From Fen-330 sp050008465 (GTDB taxonomy: Bacteria > Acidobacteriota > Terriglobia > Bryobacterales > Bryobacteraceae): a stretch of 64,000 nucleotides of DNA. A program made the translations under genes and the position numbers. Under the pieces are notes generated by a model, which was not told where the DNA came from, searched no databases, and was given only the letters and a program-made list of their open reading frames with translations. Shown piece by piece: positions 7,591 through 17,600 of this stretch; position 1 is the first letter of the stretch, and each line of letters starts with the position of its first letter. The stretch is taken from positions 1 to 64,000 of the forward strand of contig JBEKMO010000001.1 in assembly GCA_050008465.1 (NCBI GenBank). The letters run 5' to 3'.

Positions 7591-10011
7591 ATGCTCATAC
7601 CTCTGGATTCCGTCGTCGCAGCGCGCCGCAAACTCTACCAGCAGATGGAAGCCGGCACGCTGACCCACGAGCAGGCCTTCCGGCAAGCGCTCGAACTGGA
7701 TCCCAATGACTGGGTCGCGCTAGCCGGGCTATCGGCAATGAGGCGCGAGTCGGGGGATCTGGAGGAGGCCGAACGGCTCTGCTGGCGCGGCCTTCGGGCG
7801 CACCCTTGCGGGAACGAGTTCTATGTTTTTCTGGCTGGTCTGGTAATGAGGCACAAGAAGAGTTCCTCGCTGGCGGAGGGACTGATGGAGCTGGGCTTGC
7901 GGAAGATGCTTCGCGACGAAGAGGCGCTGAACGAGTTTCTCAAGTCGGACTCGAAGTTGCAGACCCGCGCGGACGTGGAGGGGGCGGCAGCGGCGTTGAC
8001 CACACTGAGGACATCCGAGCCGCAGCGGGCGACGGATGTGCTTCGGCCCTACCGGCTCATTCACGAGTTGCAGGTGGCGCCGGGCGGCCGGCTGAACCGG
8101 GAACTGGTGGACCTCGTCGTGGAGCACGGCGCGGAATGCGGGCCGTTGCTAATCGGGGTGCTGCGCGGGTGGTGCGAAGAGCGACTGCCCGAGGGCGATG
8201 ATTTCCCCGCCGAGGCCAGCCTGGCGCTGCTGGGGGAGATCGGCGACCCCGCGGCGCTGCCCGAGTTGCTGGAGTTCTCCACACTGGAAGAAGAAGTGCT
8301 CAGCGAAATAGCCCACTGGGCGGTGGCGCGCATCGCCGGCCGGCGGCCGGCCGAGACGCTCCAGGCCTTCCAACGGATCGCTGCCGAGGCCGATCCCATC
8401 GCGATGAGCGCCGTCGCCCAATACCTGGCGCTGACGCCGCCCGTGGAAGGCGCCGGCGAACTCCTGATCGGCATGATCGAGCGTTTGAGAAGCCTGCGAA
8501 AAACGGAGCGCGACAGTTTGTTCGTGTGCGTGGCGACGGCGCTTCTCGGAGTCGAAAGGGAGCGCGGGCCGGCGATCGTCGAAGCCGCGTTCGACCGGCA
8601 CTCGCGGGCGCTGACGCAAAAGGGGCGCGCGCGCTGCTATCAGCTTCTGAAGGCCTGGGACTCCCATCCGCACCGCGAAATCGAACCGGACCAGCGAACC
8701 GTCTACGACTTTTGCTGCTGGCGGGAGCGCGAGGCGCAGGAAGAACGGAAACCCGAGGAACCCTCGCCTGGGCGCAAGCTTGACAGCGTGGAGGTGGCCC
8801 TGCGGGGGAGATTGGCCACATTCCCGGAGGAGGCGTTGCGAACTCGCGACCTAGACCACGCCGTGGCCATGTTTCTTGGGGGATCGCTCGGTACGCCGCC
8901 GGACGACACCGAAAAAGCCCCATTCATCGAGTGGCTCATTTACGACTACGTTGCCCCGCGGCTGGGGCGGACGTTGATCGAGGAGTTCCTCGTCCGGAAC
9001 CGCGCGCGGCTCACGGCGCGCGAGTGCGAGCTGCTGGAGCGCTGGTCGCGCAGCCGCTACAGCCTTTTCGAAGTGCAGCGAGTCGAGCCGGAGAAAGGCA
9101 TCGAGATCAAAGACCTGCTCACCGGTGAAACGGTTTTTGCGCACGACGTGAGCGCGTCGCGCCAGGCGGCGCGATGGGATTGCGTGCTACTCCGGGTCGA
9201 GGAGGCGGACGACGGGATGGAGCTGAGCGGAATGGGGCTCAACGTGCCGCGGCCGCAGTCCGCGGCCTTGCGGGAGTGGATTCTGGCGGACCAGAAGAGC
9301 AGCGGCCTGCCCTGGCCCGGCTACCTGCGAGCCAACAGCCATCGCCTGCGGAGGAAGGCGCTCGAGCTGGGCGAGCAAGCGGCAAGCTCGCTGAAGATGG
9401 TGAGCGCGGAAGGCGATCCGCTGGTGTTCTCGAAGGCGATCTACAAGGTCCTGGACGAGACGGCGTTGACGCGGGCGCTCGAGTCGTCGGAGGTGCTGGA
9501 CCGGCGCGATCCGGCCGAGGGCAGCTTCGACTGGTACGAGAAACCGGGGGAGCAGGAAGGGCCGCGGCGGGTGCTGGGGACGCTGCGGGTCGAGGGCGGC
9601 CGGCTGGTGCTGGAGGCCAATTCGAGGGAGCGTCTCGGGCGGGGCCGGGAGTTGGTCGAGAGCCTGGCCGGAGCGGCCGTGTCGCACCAGGACGACGAGT
9701 TCACCGGGGTGGAGGCCGCGATGCGCAAGGTTAAACGCTCCGGGCCCAAACCGGTGAGCGAGATCCCACCGGAGATCCAGCGGGAGCTCGTTCAGAAAGT
9801 CATGGCCGAGCATTACCGCACGTGGCCAGACACTCCGCTGCCCGCGCTGGGCGGCAAGACCCCGCGGCAGGCGGTGGAGACGCCCGAAGGCCGCTCGCAA
9901 GTCGCCGAACTGCTGAAATTCATCGAGAACGGCGAGGAGCGCAAGCGCAGGGCGGGCGAGGCCTGGTTCGACGTTTCCGGGTTGAAGGCCGAGTTGCAGA
10001 TCGACTTCTGA
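7591..10011 (+). CDS. 806-residue TPR/HEAT-like repeat protein with MbcA/ParS-like C-terminal motif, function unknown
   Basis: A large soluble protein without signal or membrane segments. Residues about 20-75 look like TPR helices (LELDPNDWVALAGLSAMRR). Residues about 200-270 resemble HEAT repeats (LLGEIGDPAALPELLEF). A central segment near 500-540 reads EKGIEIKDLLTGE. The last 70 residues contain HYRTWPDTPLPALGGKTPRQ and a following EGR..VAELLKFIE helix, a signature found at the C-termini of SEC-C/plasmid-type proteins and resembling the MbcA/ParS/Xre toxin-binding domain. GGGGAG lies 8 nt before the ATG. It diverges from the OPT gene and shares no operon. I do not assign a function. Confidence 0.72.
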   Translation: MLIPLDSVVAARRKLYQQMEAGTLTHEQAFRQALELDPNDWVALAGLSAMRRESGDLEEAERLCWRGLRAHPCGNEFYVFLAGLVMRHKKSSSLAEGLMELGLRKMLRDEEALNEFLKSDSKLQTRADVEGAAAALTTLRTSEPQRATDVLRPYRLIHELQVAPGGRLNRELVDLVVEHGAECGPLLIGVLRGWCEERLPEGDDFPAEASLALLGEIGDPAALPELLEFSTLEEEVLSEIAHWAVARIAGRRPAETLQAFQRIAAEADPIAMSAVAQYLALTPPVEGAGELLIGMIERLRSLRKTERDSLFVCVATALLGVERERGPAIVEAAFDRHSRALTQKGRARCYQLLKAWDSHPHREIEPDQRTVYDFCCWREREAQEERKPEEPSPGRKLDSVEVALRGRLATFPEEALRTRDLDHAVAMFLGGSLGTPPDDTEKAPFIEWLIYDYVAPRLGRTLIEEFLVRNRARLTARECELLERWSRSRYSLFEVQRVEPEKGIEIKDLLTGETVFAHDVSASRQAARWDCVLLRVEEADDGMELSGMGLNVPRPQSAALREWILADQKSSGLPWPGYLRANSHRLRRKALELGEQAASSLKMVSAEGDPLVFSKAIYKVLDETALTRALESSEVLDRRDPAEGSFDWYEKPGEQEGPRRVLGTLRVEGGRLVLEANSRERLGRGRELVESLAGAAVSHQDDEFTGVEAAMRKVKRSGPKPVSEIPPEIQRELVQKVMAEHYRTWPDTPLPALGGKTPRQAVETPEGRSQVAELLKFIENGEERKRRAGEAWFDVSGLKAELQIDF

Positions 10012-10033
10012 GTGCGGGCCGCTGGCGGTTCGC

Positions 10034-10600
10034 TCACGGCTGCGGCTCTCTCGGCAGCCTTCCACGCACGAAGTCGATCAAGGGCGGACAGGTGTGTCCC
10101 GGCGGGGCCGCGCGAAACACCGGCACTGCTTCCAGCGGAACCAGTTCGGCCCAGGCCGGGCGGGCGCAGCCGCGGTCGATCAGGACAAAGGCGCCGGCGC
10201 GGCCCAGATGAAGTCGGGCGGACGCCTTGAAATCCGGCACGGAGAAATCCAGCACGACAAGATACAGGTCCGGCGTGAGGAACTCCAGAATGCGGTTCGA
10301 CTCCAGGATTGCGTGGGCGCTGGCGGCGAGAACCTCACGAAGCGCGGGCAGCGCATCCCCGAGCCGGCCCTCTGGGGCGCGCAGCCAGAAGGAGCGCGCG
10401 GCGCCGGCTGCGAGATAGCGCGAGCTGTCGCCGGCGCCGAGAGCATCGTGTTCCTCGGTGAGCGTGCAGTTACGTTCGCCGTGGCCGTGCTGGGTGATCT
10501 TGATCGCCGTCCAGCGGAATTCCGGCAGCGTTCGGATCAGCCCGGCGGCCGCCGAGGTCTTGCCGATTCCGCGGCTATGCCCCCCGACCGCGATCAGCAC
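10034..10600 (-). CDS. MobB-like P-loop NTPase
   Basis: 188 residues from a GTG start. The Walker A motif GGHSRGIGKTS lies at residues 6-16, followed by helices and a hydrophobic strand ending LYLVVLDFS. The pattern of short P-loop domain, then TAIKITQHGH (Lys/His-rich strand), resembles MobB-type GTPases of molybdenum cofactor metabolism. No other molybdopterin genes are present, and the gene overlaps lpxD by 26 bp on the same strand, so a role tied to lipid A or cofactor handling is equally open. It lacks the VGGTGKTP motif of LpxK. Family placement is moderate, role unknown. Confidence 0.62.
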   Translation of the reverse strand: MLIAVGGHSRGIGKTSAAAGLIRTLPEFRWTAIKITQHGHGERNCTLTEEHDALGAGDSSRYLAAGAARSFWLRAPEGRLGDALPALREVLAASAHAILESNRILEFLTPDLYLVVLDFSVPDFKASARLHLGRAGAFVLIDRGCARPAWAELVPLEAVPVFRAAPPGHTCPPLIDFVRGRLPREPQP

Positions 10601-11627
10601 CTTCGTCCCCCTTTAGCTCCTGGAGGCGGCGGCGCAGCTCCGCGAGTTCCTTGCGCATCTCGGGGAGACGGGCGAGGCTGGCGAGCTGCTCGAGGTGCTC
10701 CTTGAGCGGACGCGCGGGCGTGCCCCACACCACCTGGCCGGCGCGCACGATCTTGGAGCTCAGCACCCCGCAGCCGGAGCCCAGCACTGCCCGCGTCTCG
10801 ATGCGCGCTTTATCGCCGATGCCCACCTGGCCGCCGATCACGGCGTAGTCCTCGACCACTACCCCACCCGAGAATCCGGTCTGCGCGGCCACCACGACGT
10901 GCCGGCCGATGCGGCAGTTGTGCGCCACGTGCACCATGTTGTCGAGCTTCGTGCCCTGGCCGATCCAAGTCACCCCGAGCGCGGCGCGGTCCACGCAGGA
11001 ATTGGCGCCGATCTCGCAATCGTCGCCGATCACCACCCGGCCGATCTGCGGGAATTTCTCGTAGTGATCGCCGGCCATCACGAAGCCAAACCCGTCCGCC
11101 CCAATCACGCAGCCGGAGTGCAGAATGGAGCGCGCGCCGATGTCGCAGTCGTCGTAAACGGTGATGTTGGCGTGCAGAGCGCAGTCTTCGCCCAGCGTGA
11201 CGCGGCGGCCGATGGCGCAGCCCGCCCCGATGCGCGTACGCGCGCCGATTCGCGCCGACTCGCCAATGCTGGCGTGCGGCCCGATGGCGACGCCGGGTCC
11301 GAGTTCCGCGGTCTCGGCCACCACGGCCGTGGGATGAACCCCCGGCTCCGGGGCAGCGGTGGGGTGAAGGCGGCTGACGGCACGCGCGAAAGCGGTGCGC
11401 GGCTCGGCGGCGCGGATGATGGTGCGGCCGGAGGGATTGGGGAACTCGAGCGGCGCGATCAGGCAGCCCGCGGCCGAGGACAGCGCCTGCCCGGCGCCCT
11501 TTCGGCTGCCCACAAAGGCCAGCTCGGCCGCCCCCGCGCTCTCCAGGCTGGCGGCGCGCGCCAGTTCCTTCTCTCCGTCGCCCTCGAAGGTGGCGCCCAA
11601 CCATTCGGCTAGTTCGCGGACTCGCAT
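10575..11627 (-). CDS. lpxD: UDP-3-O-acylglucosamine N-acyltransferase
   Basis: 350 residues. An N-terminal uridine-binding domain (about 1-100, with AELAFVGSRKG) is followed by a left-handed beta-helix of hexapeptide repeats (IGPHASIGESARIGA, IGARTRIGAG). HVAHNCRIGRHVVVAAQTG contains the catalytic His region and DGFGFV is diagnostic for LpxD. It adds the N-linked acyl chain in lipid A synthesis in the cytoplasm. A C-terminal helix (residues about 315-350, rich in Arg/Glu/Leu) is expected. The start at 11627 gives the standard MRVRELAEWLG beginning; an upstream frame extension has no family match. It is divergent from lpxA rather than in the usual lpxD-fabZ-lpxA order. Confidence 0.94.
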   Translation of the reverse strand: MRVRELAEWLGATFEGDGEKELARAASLESAGAAELAFVGSRKGAGQALSSAAGCLIAPLEFPNPSGRTIIRAAEPRTAFARAVSRLHPTAAPEPGVHPTAVVAETAELGPGVAIGPHASIGESARIGARTRIGAGCAIGRRVTLGEDCALHANITVYDDCDIGARSILHSGCVIGADGFGFVMAGDHYEKFPQIGRVVIGDDCEIGANSCVDRAALGVTWIGQGTKLDNMVHVAHNCRIGRHVVVAAQTGFSGGVVVEDYAVIGGQVGIGDKARIETRAVLGSGCGVLSSKIVRAGQVVWGTPARPLKEHLEQLASLARLPEMRKELAELRRRLQELKGDEGADRGRGA

Positions 11628-11673
11628 AGCAGGGGCGGGCCTTAACTCCTCCCGTGGTCTATCATACAAGGTT

Positions 11674-12462
11674 ATGCCCATTGACTCCTCGGCGGTGGTG
11701 GCGCCCACCGCGCGGGTCCATCCGGATGCCTCGATCGGGCCGCAGGCGGTGATCGGCGAATACTGCGTCGTCGAATCCGACGTGGAGATCGGCGCGTTCT
11801 GCCGGCTGGAACCGTACGTCTATGTGAAGCGCTGGACCACGCTCGGAGAGCGAAACGAGATCTCGGCCGGGACGGTGCTCGGCACCGACCCTCTGGACAG
11901 GGCGTTTACCGGCGAGCGCAGTTACCTGCGCATCGGCGACGGCAACCGTATCCGCGAGCACTACACCATTTCGCGCGGCACGCAGCCGGAGTCGGCCACC
12001 GAGATCGGCGACCGGAATTACATCATGACCTCGGGGCACATCGCGCACAACTGCAAGGTGGGCAACGACACCGTCATTTGCAGTTGCGCGCTGGTGGCCG
12101 GCTACGTGGAGATCGAAGACCAGGCGTTCATCTCCGGCGGCGTGGCGATCCATCAGTACTCGAAGATCGGCCGGCTGGCGATGATCGGCGGCAGGTCGCG
12201 GGTGAACCGCGATGTGCCGCCGTTCTTCCTCTACGAGGGGTCCCGAATCGCGCCGGTGGGCCTGAACCTGATCGGATTGAAGCGGGCCGGCTTCCAGGCG
12301 GCGGATATCGCGGCTCTCAAGACGGCCTACCGCATCCTGTTCCGCTCCGGGCTGAAGCTCCGGGAGGCGCTGGCGCGCATCGAGACGCAGATCCCGACCG
12401 AGCACACGCTGCACCTGGTGAGTTTCATCCGCCGGAGCGAGCGCGGGATTTGCCGCGAGTAG
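11674..12462 (+). CDS. lpxA: Acyl-ACP:UDP-N-acetylglucosamine O-acyltransferase
   Basis: 262 residues, the standard LpxA length. Hexapeptide repeats run from IHPDASIGPQAVIG-type turns at the N-terminus through about residue 190. The catalytic His lies in SGHIAHNCKVGN, and the C-terminal helical domain carries the LpxA-specific GLNLIGLKRAGF. It performs the first step of lipid A synthesis. The ATG at 11674 opens the canonical SSAVVAPTARVHPDA start; a longer in-frame extension runs antisense through lpxD and is not supported. Only 46 bp separate it from divergent lpxD, so the two likely share a promoter region. Confidence 0.94.
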   Translation: MPIDSSAVVAPTARVHPDASIGPQAVIGEYCVVESDVEIGAFCRLEPYVYVKRWTTLGERNEISAGTVLGTDPLDRAFTGERSYLRIGDGNRIREHYTISRGTQPESATEIGDRNYIMTSGHIAHNCKVGNDTVICSCALVAGYVEIEDQAFISGGVAIHQYSKIGRLAMIGGRSRVNRDVPPFFLYEGSRIAPVGLNLIGLKRAGFQAADIAALKTAYRILFRSGLKLREALARIETQIPTEHTLHLVSFIRRSERGICRE

Positions 12463-12465
12463 AAT
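12460..12465 (+). promoter_or_regulatory. -10 hexamer TAGAAT overlapping the lpxA stop codon
   Basis: TAGAAT begins at the lpxA TAG stop. Its spacing to the GTG at 12484 leaves room for a transcription start near 12472. AGGGAGG at 12471-12477 is the ribosome site for the next gene. No good -35 is visible. Confidence 0.38.
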
Positions 12466-12483
12466 AGATCAGGGAGGCTCCCA

Positions 12484-13134
12484 GTGAAGCAGACGCTTGG
12501 CCTGGTTCTCTTACTGGCAGCAGGGGCTGGCGGCCAGACCTTCAATTTCGATTCCGCGAAACCGGGCGCCCTGCCGCCGGGTTGGACTTCCGCGATGACC
12601 CATCCGGGCGGAGCGCCGAAATGGGAAGTTTTGAAGGATGAGACGGGGCCAAGCAAACCGAACGTGCTGGCGCAGACATCCACCGACAAGACCGGGGGAC
12701 GGTTTCCGCTGGCCATCCTCGACCAGGTGATGAAAGACGGCGGCCTCAGCGTGAAGATCAAGCCCGTTTCCGGAGAAGTGAACCGGGCGGGCGGACTGGT
12801 GTGGAGGTACCGCGATTCCAGCAACTACTACGTTGTCCGGGCGAACGCGCTGGAGGACAATGTCGTGCTGTACAGCGTCGCGGCGGGCAAGCGCACGCCG
12901 CTGGCGCCGAAAGGCACCCCGCCGGGCACCTACGGCGTCAAGCACAAGGTTCCGGCGCAGGTCTGGAGCACGTTGCGCGTGACTTTTCAGGAGAACCTGT
13001 TCACGGTGTACTTCGATGGGCAGAAGTTGTTCGAGGTCGAGGATGCCACTTTCCCGGGGCCAGGCAAGGTGGGTGTGTGGACCAAGGCCGACAGCGTGAC
13101 CTACTTCGACGACTTTGAGATTGCTCGCCGTTAG
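12484..13134 (+). CDS. Secreted concanavalin A-like (LamG/DUF1080-type) domain protein
   Basis: 216 residues from a GTG start 6 nt after AGGGAGG. A signal peptide (about residues 1-17) is followed by a single jelly-roll domain: FNFDSAKPGALPPGW opens it, GGLVWRYRDSSNYYVVR and RVTFQENLFTVYFDGQKLF form the core strands, and YFDDFEIARR closes it. This order is typical of the DUF1080/3-keto-disaccharide hydrolase-like lectin fold abundant in acidobacterial and planctomycete exoproteomes. It likely binds or processes a glycan outside the cytoplasm. No catalytic residues can be assigned. Confidence 0.72.
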   Translation: MKQTLGLVLLLAAGAGGQTFNFDSAKPGALPPGWTSAMTHPGGAPKWEVLKDETGPSKPNVLAQTSTDKTGGRFPLAILDQVMKDGGLSVKIKPVSGEVNRAGGLVWRYRDSSNYYVVRANALEDNVVLYSVAAGKRTPLAPKGTPPGTYGVKHKVPAQVWSTLRVTFQENLFTVYFDGQKLFEVEDATFPGPGKVGVWTKADSVTYFDDFEIARR

Positions 13135-13292
13135 TTTCACTGCCCTTCTGCTGTGCGACCGCGCCGGCCACTGGATAGACTTTTCGGCGCGGGCTCGGGG
13201 AGAGACGCGACAGCCTGCCGGCTTACACCGACCCGCGCCATCGCGGCCAGGCGGCGTCGAAAGGCCTTCCGCGGAGTTAGCGCCGTCGGCGT

Positions 13293-13298
13293 TATGCT
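13293..13298 (+). promoter_or_regulatory. -10 hexamer TATGCT before the efflux operon
   Basis: TATGCT ends 6 nt before the ATG at 13305 and no Shine-Dalgarno sequence is present. This would place transcription initiation on the start codon of the first gene of the RND operon. The remaining 150 bp back to 13135 show no gene. Confidence 0.4.
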
Positions 13299-13304
13299 GG
13301 GGTC

Positions 13305-14663
13305 ATGCTGGGTCTGGTTGTCCTTTTACTGTTTGCCGGCGGACTGGCGTGCGCGCAGCCGCTGACGCTCCCTCAGGCGGTCGACGAGGCCGTCAACAAG
13401 TATCCGGCCACGCGCGTCTCGCTCGAGCAGGTGTCGGCGGCGGCGGCCACGGTGAACCTGGCGCGCACCGCGTATCTGCCGCGGGCGGATTTCCTCGGCC
13501 AAATCAACCGCGCGACGCGCAACAACGTGTTCGGCCTGACGCTGCCGCAGCCGGTAATGCCGTCGATTTCCGGGCCGGTGCTGGGCACTAACAGCCTGAC
13601 CAACGCCTGGGGCAGCGCCGCGGGCGTGCTGGTGGCTTGGGAGCCGTTCGATTTCGGTTTGCGGCACGCGAACGTCGAGGCGGCGGATTCCGTGCGGCGG
13701 CGCGCCGAAGCGGGCGCCGGGCTCACGCGCTTCGAAGTGGCGGCCTCGGCCGCTGATGCGTTTCTGACGCTCGCGGCCTCCGAGCAGGCGGTGCTTGCGG
13801 CGCGCGCCGGTGTGGATCGCGCGCGGGTGCTGAACCAGGTGGTGGAGGCTCTCGCCAACGCGGAATTGCGCCCCGGGGCCGACGCTGCGCGAACACGGGC
13901 CGAACTGGCCCGCGCCGAAACGCAACTCATCCAGGCGGAACAGGCTGTGTCGGTGGCGCGGGCGTCTCTGGCGCAACTCCTGGGGGTCGAGCCGGCGAGG
14001 GTCGGCATCCAGGCGGGTCCGTTGTTGGCGCTGCCGCCCGCCTCGCCGGCGCAGCCCGAGAGCCTGCGAAATCACCCGCTAGCGCAGGAGCAGGACGCGG
14101 CCGTGGAGGAAGTGAAGGCGCGGGAGCACGCGCTCGCCCGGTCGTACTTCCCGCGTTTCAACCTGCTGGGAGCGGTCTATGCGCGGGGCACGGGAAACCG
14201 CACCGACGGCACGACGGGCGGGGCGTTTTCGGGCATCGGGCCGAACATTCAGAACTGGGTGCTGGGGATGAACGTCACCTTCCCGGCGCTCGACCTGCCC
14301 TCGCTACACGCTCGCCGGCAGGCGGAGCTTCACCGCGAGCTGGCGGAAACGGCCCAGTACCACCGGGTTTTGCAGGACCTGGGAGGTCAGCGGGAGCGGG
14401 CCCGGGCGCAGTTGGAAGGCGCGCGGCGCGTGGCCGCCAACACGCCTATCCAGCTCGAGGCGGCGCGCGCGGCCGAGCAGCAGGCGCAAGCGCGCTACCG
14501 CGCCGGGCTGGGCGCGGTGATCGAAGTGGCGGAGGCGCAGCGGCTGCTTACCCAAGCCGAAATCGAAGATTCTCTGGCGAAACTCGGCGTGTGGCGCGCG
14601 CTGCTGGCGGCCGCCGCGGCCGAAGGGGACCTGGATCCGTTCTTGAAACAGGCCGGCAAATAG
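13305..14663 (+). CDS. TolC-family outer membrane efflux channel protein
   Basis: 452 residues: signal peptide (about 1-17, LLLFAGGLACAQ), then a duplicated helical coiled-coil/beta-strand pattern of outer membrane factors. Long Ala/Glu/Arg helices (ADAARTRAELARAETQLIQA; AAEQQAQARYRAGLGAVIEV) are the hallmark of the trimeric TolC tunnel. It is first in a three-gene operon with an RND pump (13 nt downstream) and an adaptor, and would provide the outer membrane exit for that complex. Start choice follows the signal peptide; a nearby ATG at 13294 is out of frame. Confidence 0.9.
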   Translation: MLGLVVLLLFAGGLACAQPLTLPQAVDEAVNKYPATRVSLEQVSAAAATVNLARTAYLPRADFLGQINRATRNNVFGLTLPQPVMPSISGPVLGTNSLTNAWGSAAGVLVAWEPFDFGLRHANVEAADSVRRRAEAGAGLTRFEVAASAADAFLTLAASEQAVLAARAGVDRARVLNQVVEALANAELRPGADAARTRAELARAETQLIQAEQAVSVARASLAQLLGVEPARVGIQAGPLLALPPASPAQPESLRNHPLAQEQDAAVEEVKAREHALARSYFPRFNLLGAVYARGTGNRTDGTTGGAFSGIGPNIQNWVLGMNVTFPALDLPSLHARRQAELHRELAETAQYHRVLQDLGGQRERARAQLEGARRVAANTPIQLEAARAAEQQAQARYRAGLGAVIEVAEAQRLLTQAEIEDSLAKLGVWRALLAAAAAEGDLDPFLKQAGK

Positions 14664-14676
14664 GGGAGGGCAACTT

Positions 14677-17600
14677 ATGTGGCTGGTACTTGCGGCGATG
14701 CGGCGGCCGGTCACCGTCCTGGTCGCGATCCTCGCGATTGCGCTGTGCTCGGTGCTGGCGCTGCGGCGCATGCCGGTAGACATCTTCCCGAAGCTCGGCG
14801 CGCCGCAGGTCTTCGTCGCCCAGCCTTACGGCGGCATGGACGCCAGCCAGATGGAAGGGTTCCTCACGTATTACTACGAGTATCACTTCCTGTACATCAC
14901 CGGGATCGAGCACGTCGAATCGAAGAACATCCAGGGCGCGGCGCTGATGAAGCTGGTGTTCCACCCGGACACGGACATGAGCCAGGCGCTGGCCGAGGTG
15001 GTGGGGTACGTGAACCGGGCGCGCTCGTTCATGCCGCCCGGCGCGGTGCCGCCATTCATCGTGCGCTATGACGCAGGGAGCGTGCCGGTGGGCCAACTGG
15101 TGTTCTCGAGCCCGAGCCGCGCGCCGGGCGAAATGCAGGATATCGCGCTGAACCGCGTGCGGCCCATCTTCGCAACGCTGCCGGGCGTCTCGGCGCCGCC
15201 ACCATTCGGGGGCAACCAGCGCACCATCGTCATTCGCGTGGACCCCGACCGGTTGCGCTCCTACGGAATCTCCGCGGAAGAAGTGATCCGGGTGGTGAGC
15301 CGGGCGAACACCGTGACGCCAAGCGGCAACGTGCGCACGGACGATTTGATCCGCATCGCCTCGACCAACGCCGGGCTGGGCGCGAACATCCAGGAGTTGC
15401 TCGACACGCCGATCCGGCTGGGCGCGGGGCCTAGCGTTTACCTGCGCGACATCGGCTCCATCCAGGACTCGACCGACATCATCGCCGGCTACGCGCACGT
15501 CAATGGCCGGCGCACGGTGTACATTCCCGTCACCAAGCGCGCCGACGCTTCGACGCTGGAGGTGATCCGCCGCGTGAAAGCGGCGCTGCCCGCGATGCGC
15601 GCGGTGGCGCCCGAGGATGTCCGGATCGAGTTCGTCTTCGACCAGTCGGGCTACGTGGTGGATGCGATCCGCGGCCTGGTCAACGAAGGCTTGCTCGGGG
15701 CGGTGCTGACCGGGCTGGTGGTGCTCCTGTTTCTGCGCGACTGGCGCAGCGCGCTGATCGTCGTGCTGACGATTCCCTGCGCGCTGCTGGCGGCGGTGAT
15801 CTGGCTCTGGGCGGCGGGCCAGACCGTGAACATCATGACGCTGGGGGGACTGGCGCTCGCCGTGGGCGTGCTGGTGGACGAGGCGACTGTCGCGATCGAG
15901 AGCATTCACACGCACGTGGATGCGGGCCTGCCGCGAGCGCGCGCCGTGATCGAAGCCTGCCGCAAGACGGCCGGGCCGCGCCTGCTCGCGATGCTGGCGA
16001 TCCTTTCCGTGTTCGTGCCTTCCTTCTTCATGGTGGGCGTGGGCCGGCAGTTGTTCGTGCCGCTGGCGCTGGCGGTGGGCTTCGCCATGATCTCGTCCTA
16101 CGTGCTGTCGAGCACGCTGGTGCCGGTGCTCGCGACCTGGGTGATCCGCCGCGGCCGCCACGCGGAAACCGACGGCCGTATGCGGCGGCTGTACCGCGCA
16201 TACCTGCGGCTGGTGGTGCGGTTGCGCTGGCCTTTGCTGGGCGCTTACGTCGCCGGCTGCGCGGTGTTGATCCTCCTGTTGTTTCCCAGGATCGGGACGG
16301 AGATCTTCCCCACCACCGACGCCCGACAGTTTCAGCTCCGCTTGCGCGCGCCCACCGGCACGCGGGTCGAGCGCACGGAATTGATCGCGCTGCGGGCACT
16401 CGAGGTGATCCGCCGCGAAGCCGGGCCGGAGAACGTCGCTATCACCACCGGCTACATCGGCGTGCAGCCGGCCAGTTACCCGATCAACACCATCTACCTG
16501 TTCACCAGCGGGCAGCACGAGGCGGTGCTGCGGGTGCAGCTCAACGCCGGGGCGCGGCTGCGCGGCGAGCAGTTCCGCGAGCGCGTGCGCAAAGCCCTCG
16601 GCGAGGCGCTGCCGGACACCTCGGTTTCCTTCGAGGCCGGCGACATCATCTCGCAGGTCATGAGCTTCGGTTCGCTTACTCCCATCGAAGTGGCGGTACA
16701 GGGGCCTAGCCTGGCGGACGACCGCACGCATGCCGCCCGGGTGCGGGCCGAGCTGGCTAAGATCCCCGAGCTGCGCGACCTCGAATACGCCCAGCCGCTG
16801 GACTTCCCCTCCGTCGATGTTCAGGTGGACCGCGATCGCGCGGGGCAGTTCGGCCTGACCATGGCGGACGTGGCCCGCTCGATCGTGCCGGCCACCTCCT
16901 CGAGCCGCTTCATCGACCTGAACTTCTGGCGCGATCCGCGGAGCGGCAACGCCTTCCAGGTGCAGGTGGAGATTCCGCAGAACCGGATGCGATCGGCTGC
17001 GGACGTCGGGGACCTGCCGCTCGCGAGCGCGGGCGGGAACGGCCGCGTCTCCGATGTCGCCAGCGTGCGATACGGGACGACGCTGGGCGAGGTGGATCGC
17101 TACAACATGCAGCGCGTGGTTTCGCTGACGGCGAACATTCATGGCCTACCGCTAGGCAAGATCGCGGGCGCGCTCGATGCCGCCATCGCCAGGGCCGGCG
17201 AGCCGCCGCGTGGGGTGAAAGTGTTTGTGCGCGGCCAGATTCCGCCGCTCGAGGAGACGCTCGCGGGGCTGGGCGTCGGTCTGCTGCTCTCGGTGGCGGT
17301 GATCTTCCTGCTGCTGGCGGCGAACTTCCAGTCGTTCCGACTCGCGGTTGCGGTGGTGTCGGGGGCGCCGGCGGTGGTGTGTGGCGTTCTTCTAATGCTG
17401 CTCGCGACGGGCACCACGCTGAACGTGCAGTCGTTCATGGGCGCGATCATGGCGGTGGGCATCTCGGTGGCCAACGCGATTCTGCTGGTGAGCTTCGCCG
17501 AAATGAGCCGGCGCGCGGGCTCGCCCGTCATCGAGGCCGCCATCGAGGGCGGCGAGGGCCGCCTGCGCGCCATTCTGATGACGGCGACCGCGATGATCGC

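Noticed and set aside
14548..17142. 864-codon open frame on the minus strand
   Set aside because: Antisense to the RND permease, His/Arg/Gln-rich shadow of high-GC codons, no family motif.
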